NCBI GenBank assembly: GCA_029204225.1
Contig: CM055092.1
Coordinates: forward strand, 88,073,666 to 88,137,665
Length of the DNA: 64,000 bases
Direction: 5' to 3'
DNA from: Diphasiastrum complanatum
Lineage: Eukaryota; Streptophyta; Lycopodiopsida; Lycopodiales; Lycopodiaceae
The first letter of the stretch is position 1. Each line of letters opens with the position of its first letter. Below, piece after piece: positions 11,023-22,700 of this stretch. The position numbers and the translations under genes were made by a program. The notes under the pieces were generated by a model. That model ran no database searches. It worked only from the letters and a program-made list of their open reading frames with translations, and was not told where the DNA came from.

Positions 11023-14000
11023 ATGGCTTCCAATGGTGGGATCATGCTAGAGTCTAGTGAAAGGTTGAGTTCATCAAACTACTCTACTTGGAAAGTGAGG
11101 ATGGAGTCCTTACTTGAGTTGAATGAACTCATGGACATAGTTGCAGAAATTGAAGAGAGACCTCTCACACTTCAAGAGCAACAAAGGTTTGATAAGAAGG
11201 CCAAAAGGGCTCTTCATATCATTAAAATGAATGTTACAAATGAACTTCTCAAGGAAGTTGGAAAGTGTCAAAGTGCAAGTGAGGCATGGAATGCCTTAAA
11301 GAAGCTCTTTGAATCAAAGTCCACATCTAGGGTATTGACCCTAAGGAGACAAATATTTTCTAGTAGGCAAAGAGAGGGTGAAAGTGCTCATGCATTTATC
11401 TTGAGAGTTAAGTCCCTAAGTGATGATTTAGCATGCATTGATGAGAACATAAAAGATGGTGAAATAGTCCAAGTTATGTTGAATGGTTTGCTAAATGAAC
11501 ATGCTAACCTTGTGCAAAGTTTTGCCATTCAAAGAGTCTTGCCAAGTGTGGTTGACTTGCAAGAAATCTTATTAGCTGAAGAACATAGGTTGCAATCAAA
11601 GCTTGATGGTGCATCCTTGCAAGGTGGAGGTGAAGAGGCTTTCTTCACAAAAGGCAAATTCAAGGGCAAAGGTAAAGGCAAAGGGAAATGGTCCAAAGGT
11701 GGTAACTTTGATCATGATGATCACTCTTCCTCTTCCTCTTCTACTAAGAACAATAAGTCAAAGTTCAAGTGCTTTTATTGTGGGATAAAAGGTCATTTTG
11801 CAAATGAATGTTATAAGAAGAAAAGAGAGCAAGGAGAGAGGCAAGGAAATCTTACAATAGATGAGGAAGAACATAACACATGTGAATCACTTGTTATGAC
11901 TTCAAGTTTGTTAGCCAACATAGATGATAATGATCCTTGGTGGATTGATAGTGGAGCCTCATCTCACATGACAAGACATAAGGAATACTTTACATCCTTA
12001 TTGTCTTATGAGGGAGAAGGTAACATCATCTACACTGCAAATGATGGTCAATGTGACATCAAAGGCATAGGCACTATTCCTATTTCCCTTTCAACAAATA
12101 GGAAAGCAAATCTTGAAAATGTTTTGTACATTCCTTCAATCACTAAGAATTTGCTTAGTGTAAGTCAAATGATTGACAAAGGACTTGATGTGGAGTTCAT
12201 TGGAGATGCATGTTTGATAAGTAAATGTGGATCCTTGATTGCTCAAGGTAGGAGGCATGGTAAACTTTTCAAGCTTGATGCATGTGTGATCTCTAATCAT
12301 GAAGGATGTATGGCTAGGGAGCAATTGACAAACCAAGAAGTTTGGCACAAGAGGTTGGGCCATCCCAACTTCAAATCTTTGGAGGTAATGGCAAAGAAAG
12401 AGCTTGTTCTTGGTCTCCCTAAAAGTCTTGTTGCAAACAATAGTGTTTGTGAACATTGTGCCTTGTCCAAATCTCATAGACTTGCTTATTCTAGATCTAC
12501 TTCTAGATCTAAAGAAGCTTTTCAACTTGTGCATTCTGATATTCATTCTTCTAGTACAACTAGCAATGGTGGGGCAAAGATGTATGCAACTTTCATTGAT
12601 GACTTTAGTAGGTATACTTGGATCTATCTTCTTAAAAGTAAGGATGAAGTGTTTGCTGCATTTGTCAAGTTCAAGAATGAAATGGAAAACCAATTCAATA
12701 CAAAGATCAAATGCTTAAGATCTGATAATGGAGGGGAATACACCTCAAATAGGTTCAAAGACTTTTGTATAGCACATGGTATTAAGAGGGAGATGTCTAG
12801 TCCTAGGACTCCACAACAGAATGGAGTGGCCGAGAGGAAGAATAGAACCCTTTGTGAATGTGCCAAGGCAATGAGACTACATGCTAATCTTGCTAAGTCT
12901 TTTTGGGGGGAAGCTTTAGCATGTGCTAACTATCTATGTAATAGATGGACAAGTGCTTCCTTGGATGGTAAAACTCCTCATGAGGTTCTTTATGGTAGAA
13001 GGCCGAGTGTCAAGCATTGTAGGATCTTTGGATGTACATGTTTTGTCAATATCACACTTGATGATAGAACTAAAGAAGATCCTTCATCAAAGAAGGGTGT
13101 GTTTGTTGGCTATAGTGAAGTAAGCAAGGCTTACAAAGTGTACATTCCTTCTACAAAGAAAGTTGTCATAAGTAGGGATGTCATCTTTCATGAAGAGAAT
13201 GTTTCCAATGTTGTTGATGTTGATGTTGATGTGCCTACTAATCATCATGATGTGCAAGATGTCTTGGATGAAGATGGAGATGCCACTCCAAAGCAAACTT
13301 CAAGGAAGACTCAAAGGCAAAGGGCTAAGCCATCAAGGCTAACCTATGATGAAAAAGGAAAGCAAGTGGTGGACAACTCTAACTTTGCTTTTCTTACCTC
13401 TTTTGATGAACCAACTTGTGTAGGTGAAGCAATTCAAAAGAAGGAATGGATCCAAGCCATGGATCATGAGCATCAAGCACTCATCAAAAGCAACACATGG
13501 AGGTTGGTAAAGCTTCCAAAGGACAAGAAGGCAATTGGTTGTAAGTGGATCTTCAAGATCAAGACAAATCAAGATGGATCAATCAACAAGTACAAGGCAA
13601 GGTTGGTGGCAAAGGGGTATGCTCAAGAATATGGTATTGACTATGATGAGACCTTTGCACCCGTGGCAAAGATGGTAACTATTCGAATCCTAATCTCTCT
13701 TGCAACTCTTTATGATTGGGATATGTGGCAAATGGATGTTACTAATGCCTTCTTGAATGGTGATCTTGAAGAAGATATTTACATGGAGCAACCCGAGGGC
13801 TATGTTTCACATGATGAGCCTAATCATGTGTGCTATCTCCAAAAGATTTTGTATGGGCTAAAGCAAGCACCAAGGAGTTGGTATGCTAAGCTCAATTCCT
13901 TCTTACTTTCTCAAAACTTTGTTATGAGTGAGTATGATCATTCTCTCTACTTTAGATTGAATGAAAATGATATCACTTTACTTTTGATCTATGTTGATGA

Positions 14001-14976
14001 CATTATCTTAAGTGGTGGTAACAATCTAGATATAGATGAAATCAAGATGGCACTCAAAAGAGAGTTTGAAATTCAAGATCTTGGTAAACTTCATTATATC
14101 TTAGGAATAGAGATTATTAGAACTTCTAAATCTACATTCATATGTCAAGAAAAGTATGTTAACTCTATTCTAAAAAGGTTTCATATGGAAGATTGTAAAG
14201 TTGTTTCTACTCCTATGGAATCAAATGTAAAGCTAACTACAAGAAGTAATGAAAGATCCTTCAAGGACATTACTCTCTATAGAAAGCTAATAGGATCTCT
14301 TATATGGTTAACCATCACAAGACCTGATCTAAGCTTTGTGGTTGGTAAACTAAGTCAATTTATGCAAGATCCTAGTGAGGCTCATTGGAAGCTAGGAAAG
14401 AGAGTACTTAGATACATCTCGGGATCTAGAGATTTTGGCATCTTGTATGGAGGTACTACACCTAACCTTTGTGGATTTTCAGATTCAGATTTTGCAGGTG
14501 ATCAAATGGATAAGAAGTCAACAAGTGCCTTTGCAATCTATCTTGGAGATGGAGTGGTCTCATGGCTATCAAAGAAGCAACCAACTATCTCTCTATCTTC
14601 CACCGAAGCCGAGTACAAGGCATTAACAACATGCACCAAGGAGATTCTTTGGATCAAGAGGATGTTATTGGATCTTCACTTGCTGGAACCAGAGAAGACT
14701 CCAATCATACTTTGTGATAACCTTTCAGCCCAAAGCTTGGCAAGCAATCCTGTTTTTCATGCAAGGAGCAAGCACATTGAGATTGCTCACCATTTTGTGA
14801 GAGATCAAGTCATTGCCAAAGAGGTGGAGCTTCAACATGTCTCTTCAAAGGAGTGTGTGGCTGATATCTTCACCAAACCATTGGGAAAGGACCTATATTT
14901 AATGCATAGATCTAATCTTGGAATGTGCTCAAAGACTATGTTGAAACTAGCATCCAATGTTGAAGAGGGAGTGTGA
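11023..14976 (+). CDS. Ty1/Copia gag-pol polyprotein, intact
   Basis: One uninterrupted frame of 1,317 codons encodes the whole polyprotein needed for retrotransposition in cytoplasmic particles. Gag spans about residues 1-300, with a lysine/glycine-rich stretch and zinc knuckle CFYCGIKGHFANEC (250-263). Protease has WWIDSGASSHM with catalytic D309. Integrase has the HHCC finger (H442, H447, C476, C479) and a DD35E triad at D506, D568 (RSDNGGEY) and E604 (NGVAERKNR). RT shows MDVTNAFLNGDL and YVDD at 990-993. RNase H shows SDSDFAGD near 1,154 and SLSSTEAEYKAL. The start follows the family pattern MASNGGIMLESSERL. The stop TGA overlaps the first bases of the 3' LTR. Gag and pol share one frame, as usual in plant Copia. 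All catalytic residues I can check are present. Confidence 0.98.
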   Translation: MASNGGIMLESSERLSSSNYSTWKVRMESLLELNELMDIVAEIEERPLTLQEQQRFDKKAKRALHIIKMNVTNELLKEVGKCQSASEAWNALKKLFESKSTSRVLTLRRQIFSSRQREGESAHAFILRVKSLSDDLACIDENIKDGEIVQVMLNGLLNEHANLVQSFAIQRVLPSVVDLQEILLAEEHRLQSKLDGASLQGGGEEAFFTKGKFKGKGKGKGKWSKGGNFDHDDHSSSSSSTKNNKSKFKCFYCGIKGHFANECYKKKREQGERQGNLTIDEEEHNTCESLVMTSSLLANIDDNDPWWIDSGASSHMTRHKEYFTSLLSYEGEGNIIYTANDGQCDIKGIGTIPISLSTNRKANLENVLYIPSITKNLLSVSQMIDKGLDVEFIGDACLISKCGSLIAQGRRHGKLFKLDACVISNHEGCMAREQLTNQEVWHKRLGHPNFKSLEVMAKKELVLGLPKSLVANNSVCEHCALSKSHRLAYSRSTSRSKEAFQLVHSDIHSSSTTSNGGAKMYATFIDDFSRYTWIYLLKSKDEVFAAFVKFKNEMENQFNTKIKCLRSDNGGEYTSNRFKDFCIAHGIKREMSSPRTPQQNGVAERKNRTLCECAKAMRLHANLAKSFWGEALACANYLCNRWTSASLDGKTPHEVLYGRRPSVKHCRIFGCTCFVNITLDDRTKEDPSSKKGVFVGYSEVSKAYKVYIPSTKKVVISRDVIFHEENVSNVVDVDVDVPTNHHDVQDVLDEDGDATPKQTSRKTQRQRAKPSRLTYDEKGKQVVDNSNFAFLTSFDEPTCVGEAIQKKEWIQAMDHEHQALIKSNTWRLVKLPKDKKAIGCKWIFKIKTNQDGSINKYKARLVAKGYAQEYGIDYDETFAPVAKMVTIRILISLATLYDWDMWQMDVTNAFLNGDLEEDIYMEQPEGYVSHDEPNHVCYLQKILYGLKQAPRSWYAKLNSFLLSQNFVMSEYDHSLYFRLNENDITLLLIYVDDIILSGGNNLDIDEIKMALKREFEIQDLGKLHYILGIEIIRTSKSTFICQEKYVNSILKRFHMEDCKVVSTPMESNVKLTTRSNERSFKDITLYRKLIGSLIWLTITRPDLSFVVGKLSQFMQDPSEAHWKLGKRVLRYISGSRDFGILYGGTTPNLCGFSDSDFAGDQMDKKSTSAFAIYLGDGVVSWLSKKQPTISLSSTEAEYKALTTCTKEILWIKRMLLDLHLLEPEKTPIILCDNLSAQSLASNPVFHARSKHIEIAHHFVRDQVIAKEVELQHVSSKECVADIFTKPLGKDLYLMHRSNLGMCSKTMLKLASNVEEGV
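14961..14971 (+). other. Polypurine tract of the intact Copia element
   Basis: TGAAGAGGGAG lies directly before the 3' LTR start (TGTGAAAA at 14,972). It overlaps the last codons of gag-pol (EEGV). It is the expected primer site for plus-strand synthesis. Confidence 0.85.
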
Positions 14977-15626
14977 AAATTGTCAACATTTCCTAGCTAG
15001 TTTGAGGCCTAAATTGGCTAAAATTGTAAATAGTTTTGGTTCTGGAGTTTCACACGTGTGAACCAGGCCACAATGTTTTTATTTACTGTATTTTTTCAGT
15101 ATGATGAAGTGTCAAACTTCATACCCTTCAAAATGAGACCATTTTGATGTATTTTGGTCATATAAGCCATTTTTAGCTATTTTTCCTATATAGGGAATAT
15201 CTAGGGTCAAGTACCTTCTAGAGAGAGGAGAGAGAGTCATCTTCCTCATCCATAAATAGTAGGGAAGTCGTGGAGAACAGGTTGGAGAAACCTTTTGTAT
15301 GCTTCATTGAGATCAATAGATCATTGTCATTGTTTCTTCCTCCATTGAGAGCATTGTTGTGTGTATTGTCTTCAAGCTATTGTGTATGATCTTAGGTGCT
15401 TTCCAAAAGTGATAGGCTGATGTATTATGGATTGTATAATGCTATTTTGGGCCGCACTTGATGTTTATGGAAGTTTCCATTTGTGATAAATGCTTTTTGA
15501 TCAAGTTCTTTGCATTCTAGGTAGCATAGAATGTGTTGCCAATTCCTAGCTTATGTAGTTTGGAGTGCAAGCATTCAAGCCAATGATCTTGGAGTTTAGA
15601 TCCACTTAGGATCTGTATTTTTCACA
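14972..15626 (+). repeat. 3' LTR of the intact Copia element
   Basis: The copy has the same length (655 bp) as 9,196-9,850 with two base differences. It carries the palindrome CACACGTGTG at 15,051-15,060. It is followed by TATTG, the target duplication. Confidence 0.97.
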
Positions 15627-15631
15627 TATTG

Positions 15632-17030
15632 GTGCTGATTACCGTAAACTCTTTGAACATGTTATTGGCATAAGAAACTAGATAATGCATGTCAAGGTTT
15701 TTCTTATAGTTTTGACTAGGATTGAACATGCTCTGCAGTGCACATACAAAAGTTTGCTTTTTTCATTGTATAGATTGAATCTGTTGTTGTTTTTTTTTAT
15801 TTTTTTTGGGCTTGACATGGTGTTGATTTCATGCATCATGCTGCTCATTGCTAACCCTATTCATGACCAAGGAAAGAAACCTATGTAAGCATGGTACTGG
15901 TCGTGCTATTGCTGTTCCATTTATTTTTCCATGAGCTATTGTTTTTTATCATAGCTCTCTTTTAATGCTAACCAACACATATGTTGCATTTGAGAATCAC
16001 ACATGAGCATTTCCCTCAAGTGTAGCAAATATCTTGTGGCTTCATGAACACTATCCAAGATAGGTTAACTAGTAATCATGGCTTGAATTATGACATTAGG
16101 CAGAATTATTTTGTAACCTAAGACAATCTCATCAAACCATAAGTTAACATTGCATAGTCAAGCTCTGTAACTATAAAAATGGTGCCTTACAAGTTTCTAT
16201 TATTATTATCACCCTTTGATTTAAATATAGGAACTAGTAAACCTTATAGCATCTTTATCTAGAATCATTAAAGAAAACAACATTACTAAAAATCAAAGAC
16301 TGTGTGCCTAACGTGAAAGTGATAGGACATGCTCTTAATCAGTTAGGAATATACAATGAAATCATTGAAAGTAAACAGTGTTCTCCAATTTTCCTCACGG
16401 TTAGGGGCACTCCTAATTCACATCTCCATCCTTCTCTAAAATCTTTGGGACACGATAGTTATATTGATACCTAGTTGTAGGCCAATAGATAGAAATCTTC
16501 AAGGCCTCTGATTCAAACCTTTAGGTGATGAATGAAGACAGCTATATTGCCTAAATTTGTCTAATGGTTGTCGCACAGCTTTTGTGTTTAGGGAGAGTCT
16601 TTCAAGTACCTGCTAGAAGATGCATTCAACAAGGAATAGGCTTTACAAACTTGTCCTATCTTAATTTGGAGGTGTCATAGTAAGTTTACATCCAATAGGA
16701 CAACAGTGGTCTCGGAGGACAGTTGAAGCTGAAAAGGTGCTACACAGATGCAACACATTACAATTGTTCATTTTGAAAAAAGCATGAAACCAAAATAGGT
16801 TCTACGATACAAAGATTTTCGTATTGGAGATGGTGGGGAGGATCCCTGCAGCATAGGTGAACGCTACTCACATAACAATTTTAAGACCAAAACCATCACA
16901 TTATCATTGTTCTTTTTTTTAGAAAGCATGAAACTGAAACAAGCTTACATCACAAATCTTTGCATACTGGAATGTTTTAAAGCATGAGAGTTCTATGAAC
17001 AAATAGTGCATTTGGGGATACCTAGCTCTA
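15632..17030. other. Intergenic stretch, no gene seen
   Basis: No convincing coding or structural feature. Two related A-rich segments (about 16,740-16,820 and 16,895-16,975, sharing AAGCATGAAAC) form a weak direct repeat 160 bases apart. Confidence 0.4.
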
Positions 17031-17032
17031 CC

Positions 17033-18916
17033 TCATGTGTATGTGCGTTCCCGTGACAATGTTTGAAACAAGTCTCTCTCACTTAACCTCGGTTGATGGA
17101 TAAACATATTTGTGTTCTGATCTAATCCCATCACCCTCAGAAATATGAAGTATATATGTTTGCAAGCCAGATAGGATTTCCCTCCCGACAACCGTTTTTG
17201 GAAGTCAGGACAAGTGCACATTGGGTGGCTAGCTATGTGTACACTCTAACTCTGTCCACCTTCGGTTTGTACCTGAAAAATCTCATACTTGTGTTGCTCG
17301 TTTGCCTTAACTGTGGTCACGTGAGAAATCATATAAACTGCTCTTTCTATCGGCTCTCGTGCTGCAATTGACACCCCAGGCCTAAACTTGTGGCGTCGCA
17401 CCCCGCTTTCAGTGGCATGTGACTCTGTATGGGTGCCTAGTGTTGAGAAACCCATACCCTCTAGATTGTGGCCAGAAGGTTGTTGTGATTTAGTAGCACC
17501 TGCTTCAAGAGGCATTGTTTCTACTTGAAACCCTCCACGTGTAAGCATATCGGCTTCTATTTGTGTCAGATTGGTGCCAATTGCAATGGGCCAAGTATTT
17601 GGAATTTTACTCGGGATAGGGCCTATGCTCTTCTCTAGCTGCCAGGTGTGTGTGACATTGGTGTTACAAAACCACATCATTTGCTGAGTTTTGCCATTAG
17701 GTTGGGTTCTTGCATACCAGAAACATGGGGCAGGTACACTTTTTGAATAGTTTGAAATTGCAGTCCCACATTTTCCATGTTGGGGCAACCAACCCATACA
17801 TTTGACACGACTACCTTGTGAAGTCCTTCTAATAGCCCAGAAGGTATTGTGTATTTCATGCTCAACAACTTTCTCTCCCCCAATCACGCATGTTCTGGAT
17901 TGATTTGTAGAAGTGGCTTGTTCAAATGGTTTGGAAGATGATGGTGTGGAGCGGAGATCAATCTTTTCAGGCCGGCCCTTATTCTTTCGCTACACACTCT
18001 CAAAGTTGAATTCTGGTCTGTGACTGCTGTTTGGCTTTACATCCACAACAATGGTTGGTCTTCTTTTTCGACATACTGTGTCCCGATCCCCATCAAGACC
18101 TCCTGGTGCATGGTGCATTGGTGTCCCGGTCACACCATTTGCGACCATCCTAAGCACCACGCGAGGCAGGGTTGAATTGCGATATGCACTTCGGTTTATT
18201 AAAGTCTCTAGGCTTGGCCCCTCTCCTAGATGCCTACCAAGAGTGTACGCATGTTGCTTTGTGCTCTAGAGCAGAGCATTGGCCATATATGAGATGCAAG
18301 CATCGTATAGCGATATAGCTTGAAAACAAACTTCGTGGTGTGTAGATTGAGGGTTTGTTCCCAGTGGAATAAATAGGATCTCTCACGATCTCATTGTCAG
18401 TGCCACCATTGTACACTACACGGACAGCTCTCCAATTCGCTTGTGCTTCATTTGCCATAAAGCCATAAAAGTCTACTTTTGCCTTTGTGGTTTTTTCAAC
18501 AACAAGATTCAGTTGATTCCAGAATAGGATTTGTGATTTTTTTGTGTCTTCTTCTTTCATCTCGCATGTGGCTATTGTCAGAAGTTCTTGATGCTGAAAA
18601 CCATAAGTAGATCCATAGGAGATTAGATTTTAGTGGAGATGCGGGAAAGGAATGCAAATTCTACAACAGTCTTAAATCTCACACATTACATGGGGTCATA
18701 AACATGGCATGCCATGGTTGTCCAGCCAGCCACACGTCTGGTGTGATTGAATTGTACCCATGCCTTGCTTAAGTCCCTAGTTGAGGCTCTTTGCATTTGG
18801 CGTACAAGATCCACACCAGAAGCAGGTCCCTTTGTAGACATTTTGACTTTCTTGGGGTAGCCGCTTTGTGTGTGGTAGAAGATCTCTCGTAGTATAGCCC
18901 TTCCGCCTGTCAACAA
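17033..18916 (-). pseudogene. MULE-like transposase-derived gene with SWIM zinc finger, broken
   Basis: Minus-strand pieces in order: 18,916-18,686 (unrecognised, Thr/Arg-rich), 18,560-18,234 with VDFYGFMANEAQANWRAVR and a Cys/His ending (ATCVHSW), 17,887-17,246, then 17,221-17,033 with MCTCPDFQKRL...LACKH. The second piece resembles the MULE transposase core, where a GFMAD.AQANWNAVR-like stretch surrounds an acidic catalytic residue; here N replaces the usual D. The last piece matches the SWIM zinc finger (CxC...CxH) near the C-terminus of Mutator-like transposases and FAR1-type proteins. The 17,887 and 17,221 frames are the same frame split by one TAG at 17,246-17,248. Other breaks separate the upstream parts. 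It could be a dead transposon or a decayed domesticated gene; no terminal inverted repeats were found. Confidence 0.6.
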
Positions 18917-18959
18917 AGGTTAGATCATTGGATAGGTGCCTAACTATGCATAGATGCTA

Positions 18960-19682
18960 CTTTTAGTTAATTTCCTACTTTCTCCCTTTACTCTACTCAC
19001 CACTATACGACTCCTCTTTAACTCTACTCCTCTACACTAACATTCATTATAGTTTGGTTGAAGGGAAGGAATGGAGAAGAAGAGATTGAGAAGAGAAGAG
19101 AAAGAGAGAGAAAGAGAGTGAGGGTGGTGGTTAGCTCAAATGCTCCTTATGCTTGCTAATGGAAAAACATTCACTATGGCAAACAATAAACATGGAAATA
19201 GAAAGCAATAGAAAACACAACCAAGAGCAATAGCAAGTAGTGAATAGCAAATGAGGATGCTTCTCTTCCAAAAATGGTAGAGTTTCCTCCTTCTCATTAA
19301 GCATGGAAATAGTGTACAAATGGTGTCTTTTTATAAAATAAGGAAGTGCCCCTCAATCTTATTGGCTAATATTCACAATGATCCTAACCATTCATCTTGG
19401 ACCCAACTTGATCCAAGGGTCCACAAAAAGTACATTAGAAATCACAAGATTCATGTGAGTCCCAATTTGGACCCAACTCTAAAAAGTCATCTCTAAGTTT
19501 AAAAATGAAAATGGGCCTCTAGTTTTATTTTAATTACAAGGCCCAAGTCAAGTTTATTTTATTTACAACTTCAATTGCGTGCTCATTGGGCCATGGGCTT
19601 ATACACGCAGGATGCCATGCCCTCACAACACATTTTATTGGAGGATTTTATTTATTTACACTTTGTTGGGAATACCCCCAAC
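18960..19682 (-). repeat. Gypsy 3' LTR (left end approximate)
   Basis: On the minus strand the stretch begins TGTTGGGGGTATTCCCAACA at 19,682, a short inverted repeat typical of Gypsy LTR starts, and continues into a U3-like region with a CCAAT box (ATTAGCCAATAAG, about 19,353-19,369) and TATA box (TTTTATAAAAAG, about 19,328-19,339). A pyrimidine-rich R/U5-like part follows. The far end near 18,960 is a guess. No partner LTR lies in the window. Confidence 0.6.
19328..19369 (-). promoter_or_regulatory. CCAAT and TATA boxes in the Gypsy LTR
   Basis: Minus-strand CCAAT (in ATTAGCCAATAAG) precedes TTTTATAAAAAG by about 25 bases. Spacing and order fit an RNA polymerase II promoter inside U3. Confidence 0.45.
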
Positions 19683-19729
19683 AGGAGCCATGGCCTGAAG
19701 TAGTGTTGGTCCCTCAGCACTCTGCCGGT

Positions 19730-22700
19730 TTAGTAGAGCGTTCTCTTGGACCGCCTCTGGTGGATGAGATATCCCGTAACGTCCTCCATGAAGTTGAGAC
19801 GGTCCAGTTTCTTCAAGTCCTTTGGCATATGGAAGGACTTGTGGACTCCTGTCAGCCATTCATGATCCACCCATGCTTGGAATCGTTTCGTCCAGGGATC
19901 TCCAAGAAATGCAGGTTGGTAATATACACGAGCGATTGGCAGCTGGTCTTCAACTTTGTCGGAAGTGAGCGCCTTATTTGGATCAAAAACTATGGAGGGA
20001 AAGAAATCATCCCATTTTGTTTCAATGCCCATTAAATATTCCAAGTCCCAGGCATAAGTGGTTGTCGCGCAGACTATGGGATCGGGACAATTGATGTAGT
20101 GACCGGTGAATGCGGAGAGAGCCCTTCTGGCGTCTACATCCGTTGTCCACCCATATTCGGATTTGATGATTGGCCAGTTGAAATTGTTGAGTGTGATCTG
20201 GTCCAGGAGGAGTGTCGCATTCCATCCATTTAGATCTTCTTGGACATGGCAGAAAATGCGCGTTCACCCGTAACTATTGCGCACTCGTCACGTAAGCCCT
20301 GATGGCCGCAGGGTCTCTCTCAAATAACTGATGTCACCACTCCAGTTGTGGTTGGAGGGCAGGTAAGGCTTGCAGTTCTTTTTCCTTGATGGTCTGAGCT
20401 GAGAATGATATCTGTCAGCCGCCTCTTGATGACTAGTGGGGATATTTGGATAAAAATTCATTGATGTTCTCCTCCACGGATTTCGGTCTTCGAAAAGCCC
20501 GGCTGGAAGATATCGTTCGTGACCCTCTAGATGATGTTGCTTGACCATGGCTGGTGGTTGCGCCTTGGCTCTGGTCTCACATCTCAGCGGCCGCATCTAG
20601 CTACCCTTGGTCTTGGCCTTCGGACCCTTGATCTGGTTGAAATCCCCCTGTTGCCTGCTGGCTCTGATCCTGGCTGGTACTAGCCTGTGCAGCGTCAAAA
20701 TTAAGTGGCGGTGGAATTACCACGGGGGTGGGTTGGGCCTTCATTTTCATGTATTTCTGGCATGCCTTGAGGGCTTGCTTGGCCTGGGCGAGCTCTTGTG
20801 TTACGCTTGTCCGATACTTATTGAACTCCGCCTGGTAGCTGTTGAGGGTTTGGCTATAAATCTGCACTTGACGTCGTAGAAGATTCATCTCTGATTGGGA
20901 AAGTGACCTTGTGTCCGGTGCAGATTGAGCTAACCAGACGAGCTTCTCATCTTGTAAGGCTTTAACCTCCATCCCCAGGCGCGTGTTTTCTGCTTCCAAA
21001 AGTGTAAGTTGCACCTAGATGGGGGCAAGCCGTTGGGATGCTTCATCTTGAAGCTCTCGCACCTTTTGGAGGCCTCAGTCAGCGCTTTGGAGAGGCTTCA
21101 AATATATTTGTTTAGGCCCTCCTCTTTCTGCTACAGCTTGGCAATCTCCTGGTGCCCTGCTTGTTTGTGTTGCTGAGCCAGAATCAGCTCTTGCTGCAGC
21201 TTGGTGAGGTCTGCTCGCAATTGTGTATTACTCGTTGCCAACTGTAGTACCCTGCCTTCCAGAATAGCTTTGGCTGCTACCACATCCATGATGTATTTTC
21301 CTAGGGTTTGGTACGTCGTCGTTAGATCCGTGAGAGCAGTTGGTACACTAGCACTGGCAGGGGCTTGTGTTGTATCGGCCTCGACGACTTGTGGAATTCT
21401 GTCGTCATTGTCTTCGATCAAGTTTTCATTTGTCCTGATGCCATCTGGGGCGGTAGGGTCAACCCGATCTGGTGATGCTACAAAAACTGTTTGTACAAAT
21501 GCGTCATCAGGCAGCGATTGGCTGCCCTCGGCAACCTTTGGCGAAGCGGGTGGGGTGTGAGAAACAACTATGGAAACAGGGGTGAGGACGGTTTGTCTGA
21601 ACGAGAGGATGGGATGAACAGTGGGGAACTGAAGAGTGGTGTGGAGTATGGAAGAAGGTGAGGATGGAGCAGAAAGTGTCTGGCGTGGGGGTGAAAAATT
21701 GATAACTTGCATCCACGCCAGAGTGTCGAGGGACAGTTGCGAATCAGAAGGGTTGAATGTGAGAGGAGCAATGGTGGTGGTATGAGTAATGGAGGATGTG
21801 ATGGTGATGGATGGAGCAGCGGACACTGGAAGAAAAGTAGGAGTGGTATCAATAGAAGAAACGTGGATGGAGACAACAGATGTGGATGGAATAGGAAGAG
21901 AGGTAGCGACAACAAAAATTGGAGTGGGGGGTTGCACGGAAGAAGAAGTGGCGGTGGTTGATGGAGTAGTTAGTGTTGTAGTGGAGACACGTCTTCGGGT
22001 AACAGGTGGAGATGTGGATGTAGAGGCAGCGCCACACATTCGTTTGCTGGCCGTTGTATTAATGACTGCAAGTTGGGAGGAGGTAGATGCTTGAGATGGT
22101 GGGTAAAGGTTAGTATGTGGCACAAGGGTAGACAGGAGAGATGAGCGTTGGAAACCACGCACTTTCACTTCGAGAAGTGCGTAGGCAGAGTTACACAACA
22201 AGGGGCCTGCTGCGATTTGCTCATGGTTGTTGGGTTTGATGGAGTTTGTTAGTTCTCGAATAAGGAAGCTATGCCAGTCGTATGGCACAAGGGCGGGGTT
22301 AGGGAACTCCAGAAAGGATTCCACTATCTGACTCAGCAGCGTAGACTGGATTCTGTTCTTGCGAAATGTTGAAATAATCAGAAAGTTATTATTCTGGGGA
22401 GAAGAAGGAGAAAAATCTTGAAGTCGTCAAAGACTGGTTCGTAAGTGGAGCTATTATTTCAACCTACAACAGATGTGCAACTGTCTGAATGACGGGTTCC
22501 ATGATAGCTTCTATTAGGTAACCATTGTTAGTCTGGATGGGAATTTCTGGTGTGGTTTGGGTGATGAATGGTTTGATCAGAGCTTTGGCGTGGCGATGGG
22601 AGATGGGTTGACGATCATCAGACATAATACCAACAGTGATCATCGAGTCGGCGTTAATCCTGACCTTGTACGTGGTACCTTGGTACAGGAAGTGGAAACG

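Larger units (their letters stand above)
9191..15631 (+). mobile_element. Complete Ty1/Copia LTR retrotransposon with target-site duplication
   Basis: All structural parts are present: 5-bp target duplication TATTG at 9,191-9,195 and 15,627-15,631, 655-bp LTRs at 9,196-9,850 and 14,972-15,626 (both TG...CA), primer-binding site at 9,851-9,862, a 1.16-kb leader, one open gag-pol frame, and a polypurine tract touching the 3' LTR. Reading both LTRs base by base I find two differences, near 9,650 (C versus T) and in CCAATGAT[A/C]TTGG. Domain order protease, integrase, RT, RNase H defines Ty1/Copia (Pseudoviridae). Near-identical LTRs and the unbroken frame imply recent insertion and possible mobility. 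Confidence 0.97.

Noticed and set aside
12136-13572. Antisense frames within the intact Copia gag-pol
   Set aside because: They are shadows of the polyprotein frame with no recognisable domain.
21201-22094. Plus-strand frames opposite the extra ORF
   Set aside because: They are shadows of the Ser/Thr/Pro-rich minus-strand frame and lack any motif.
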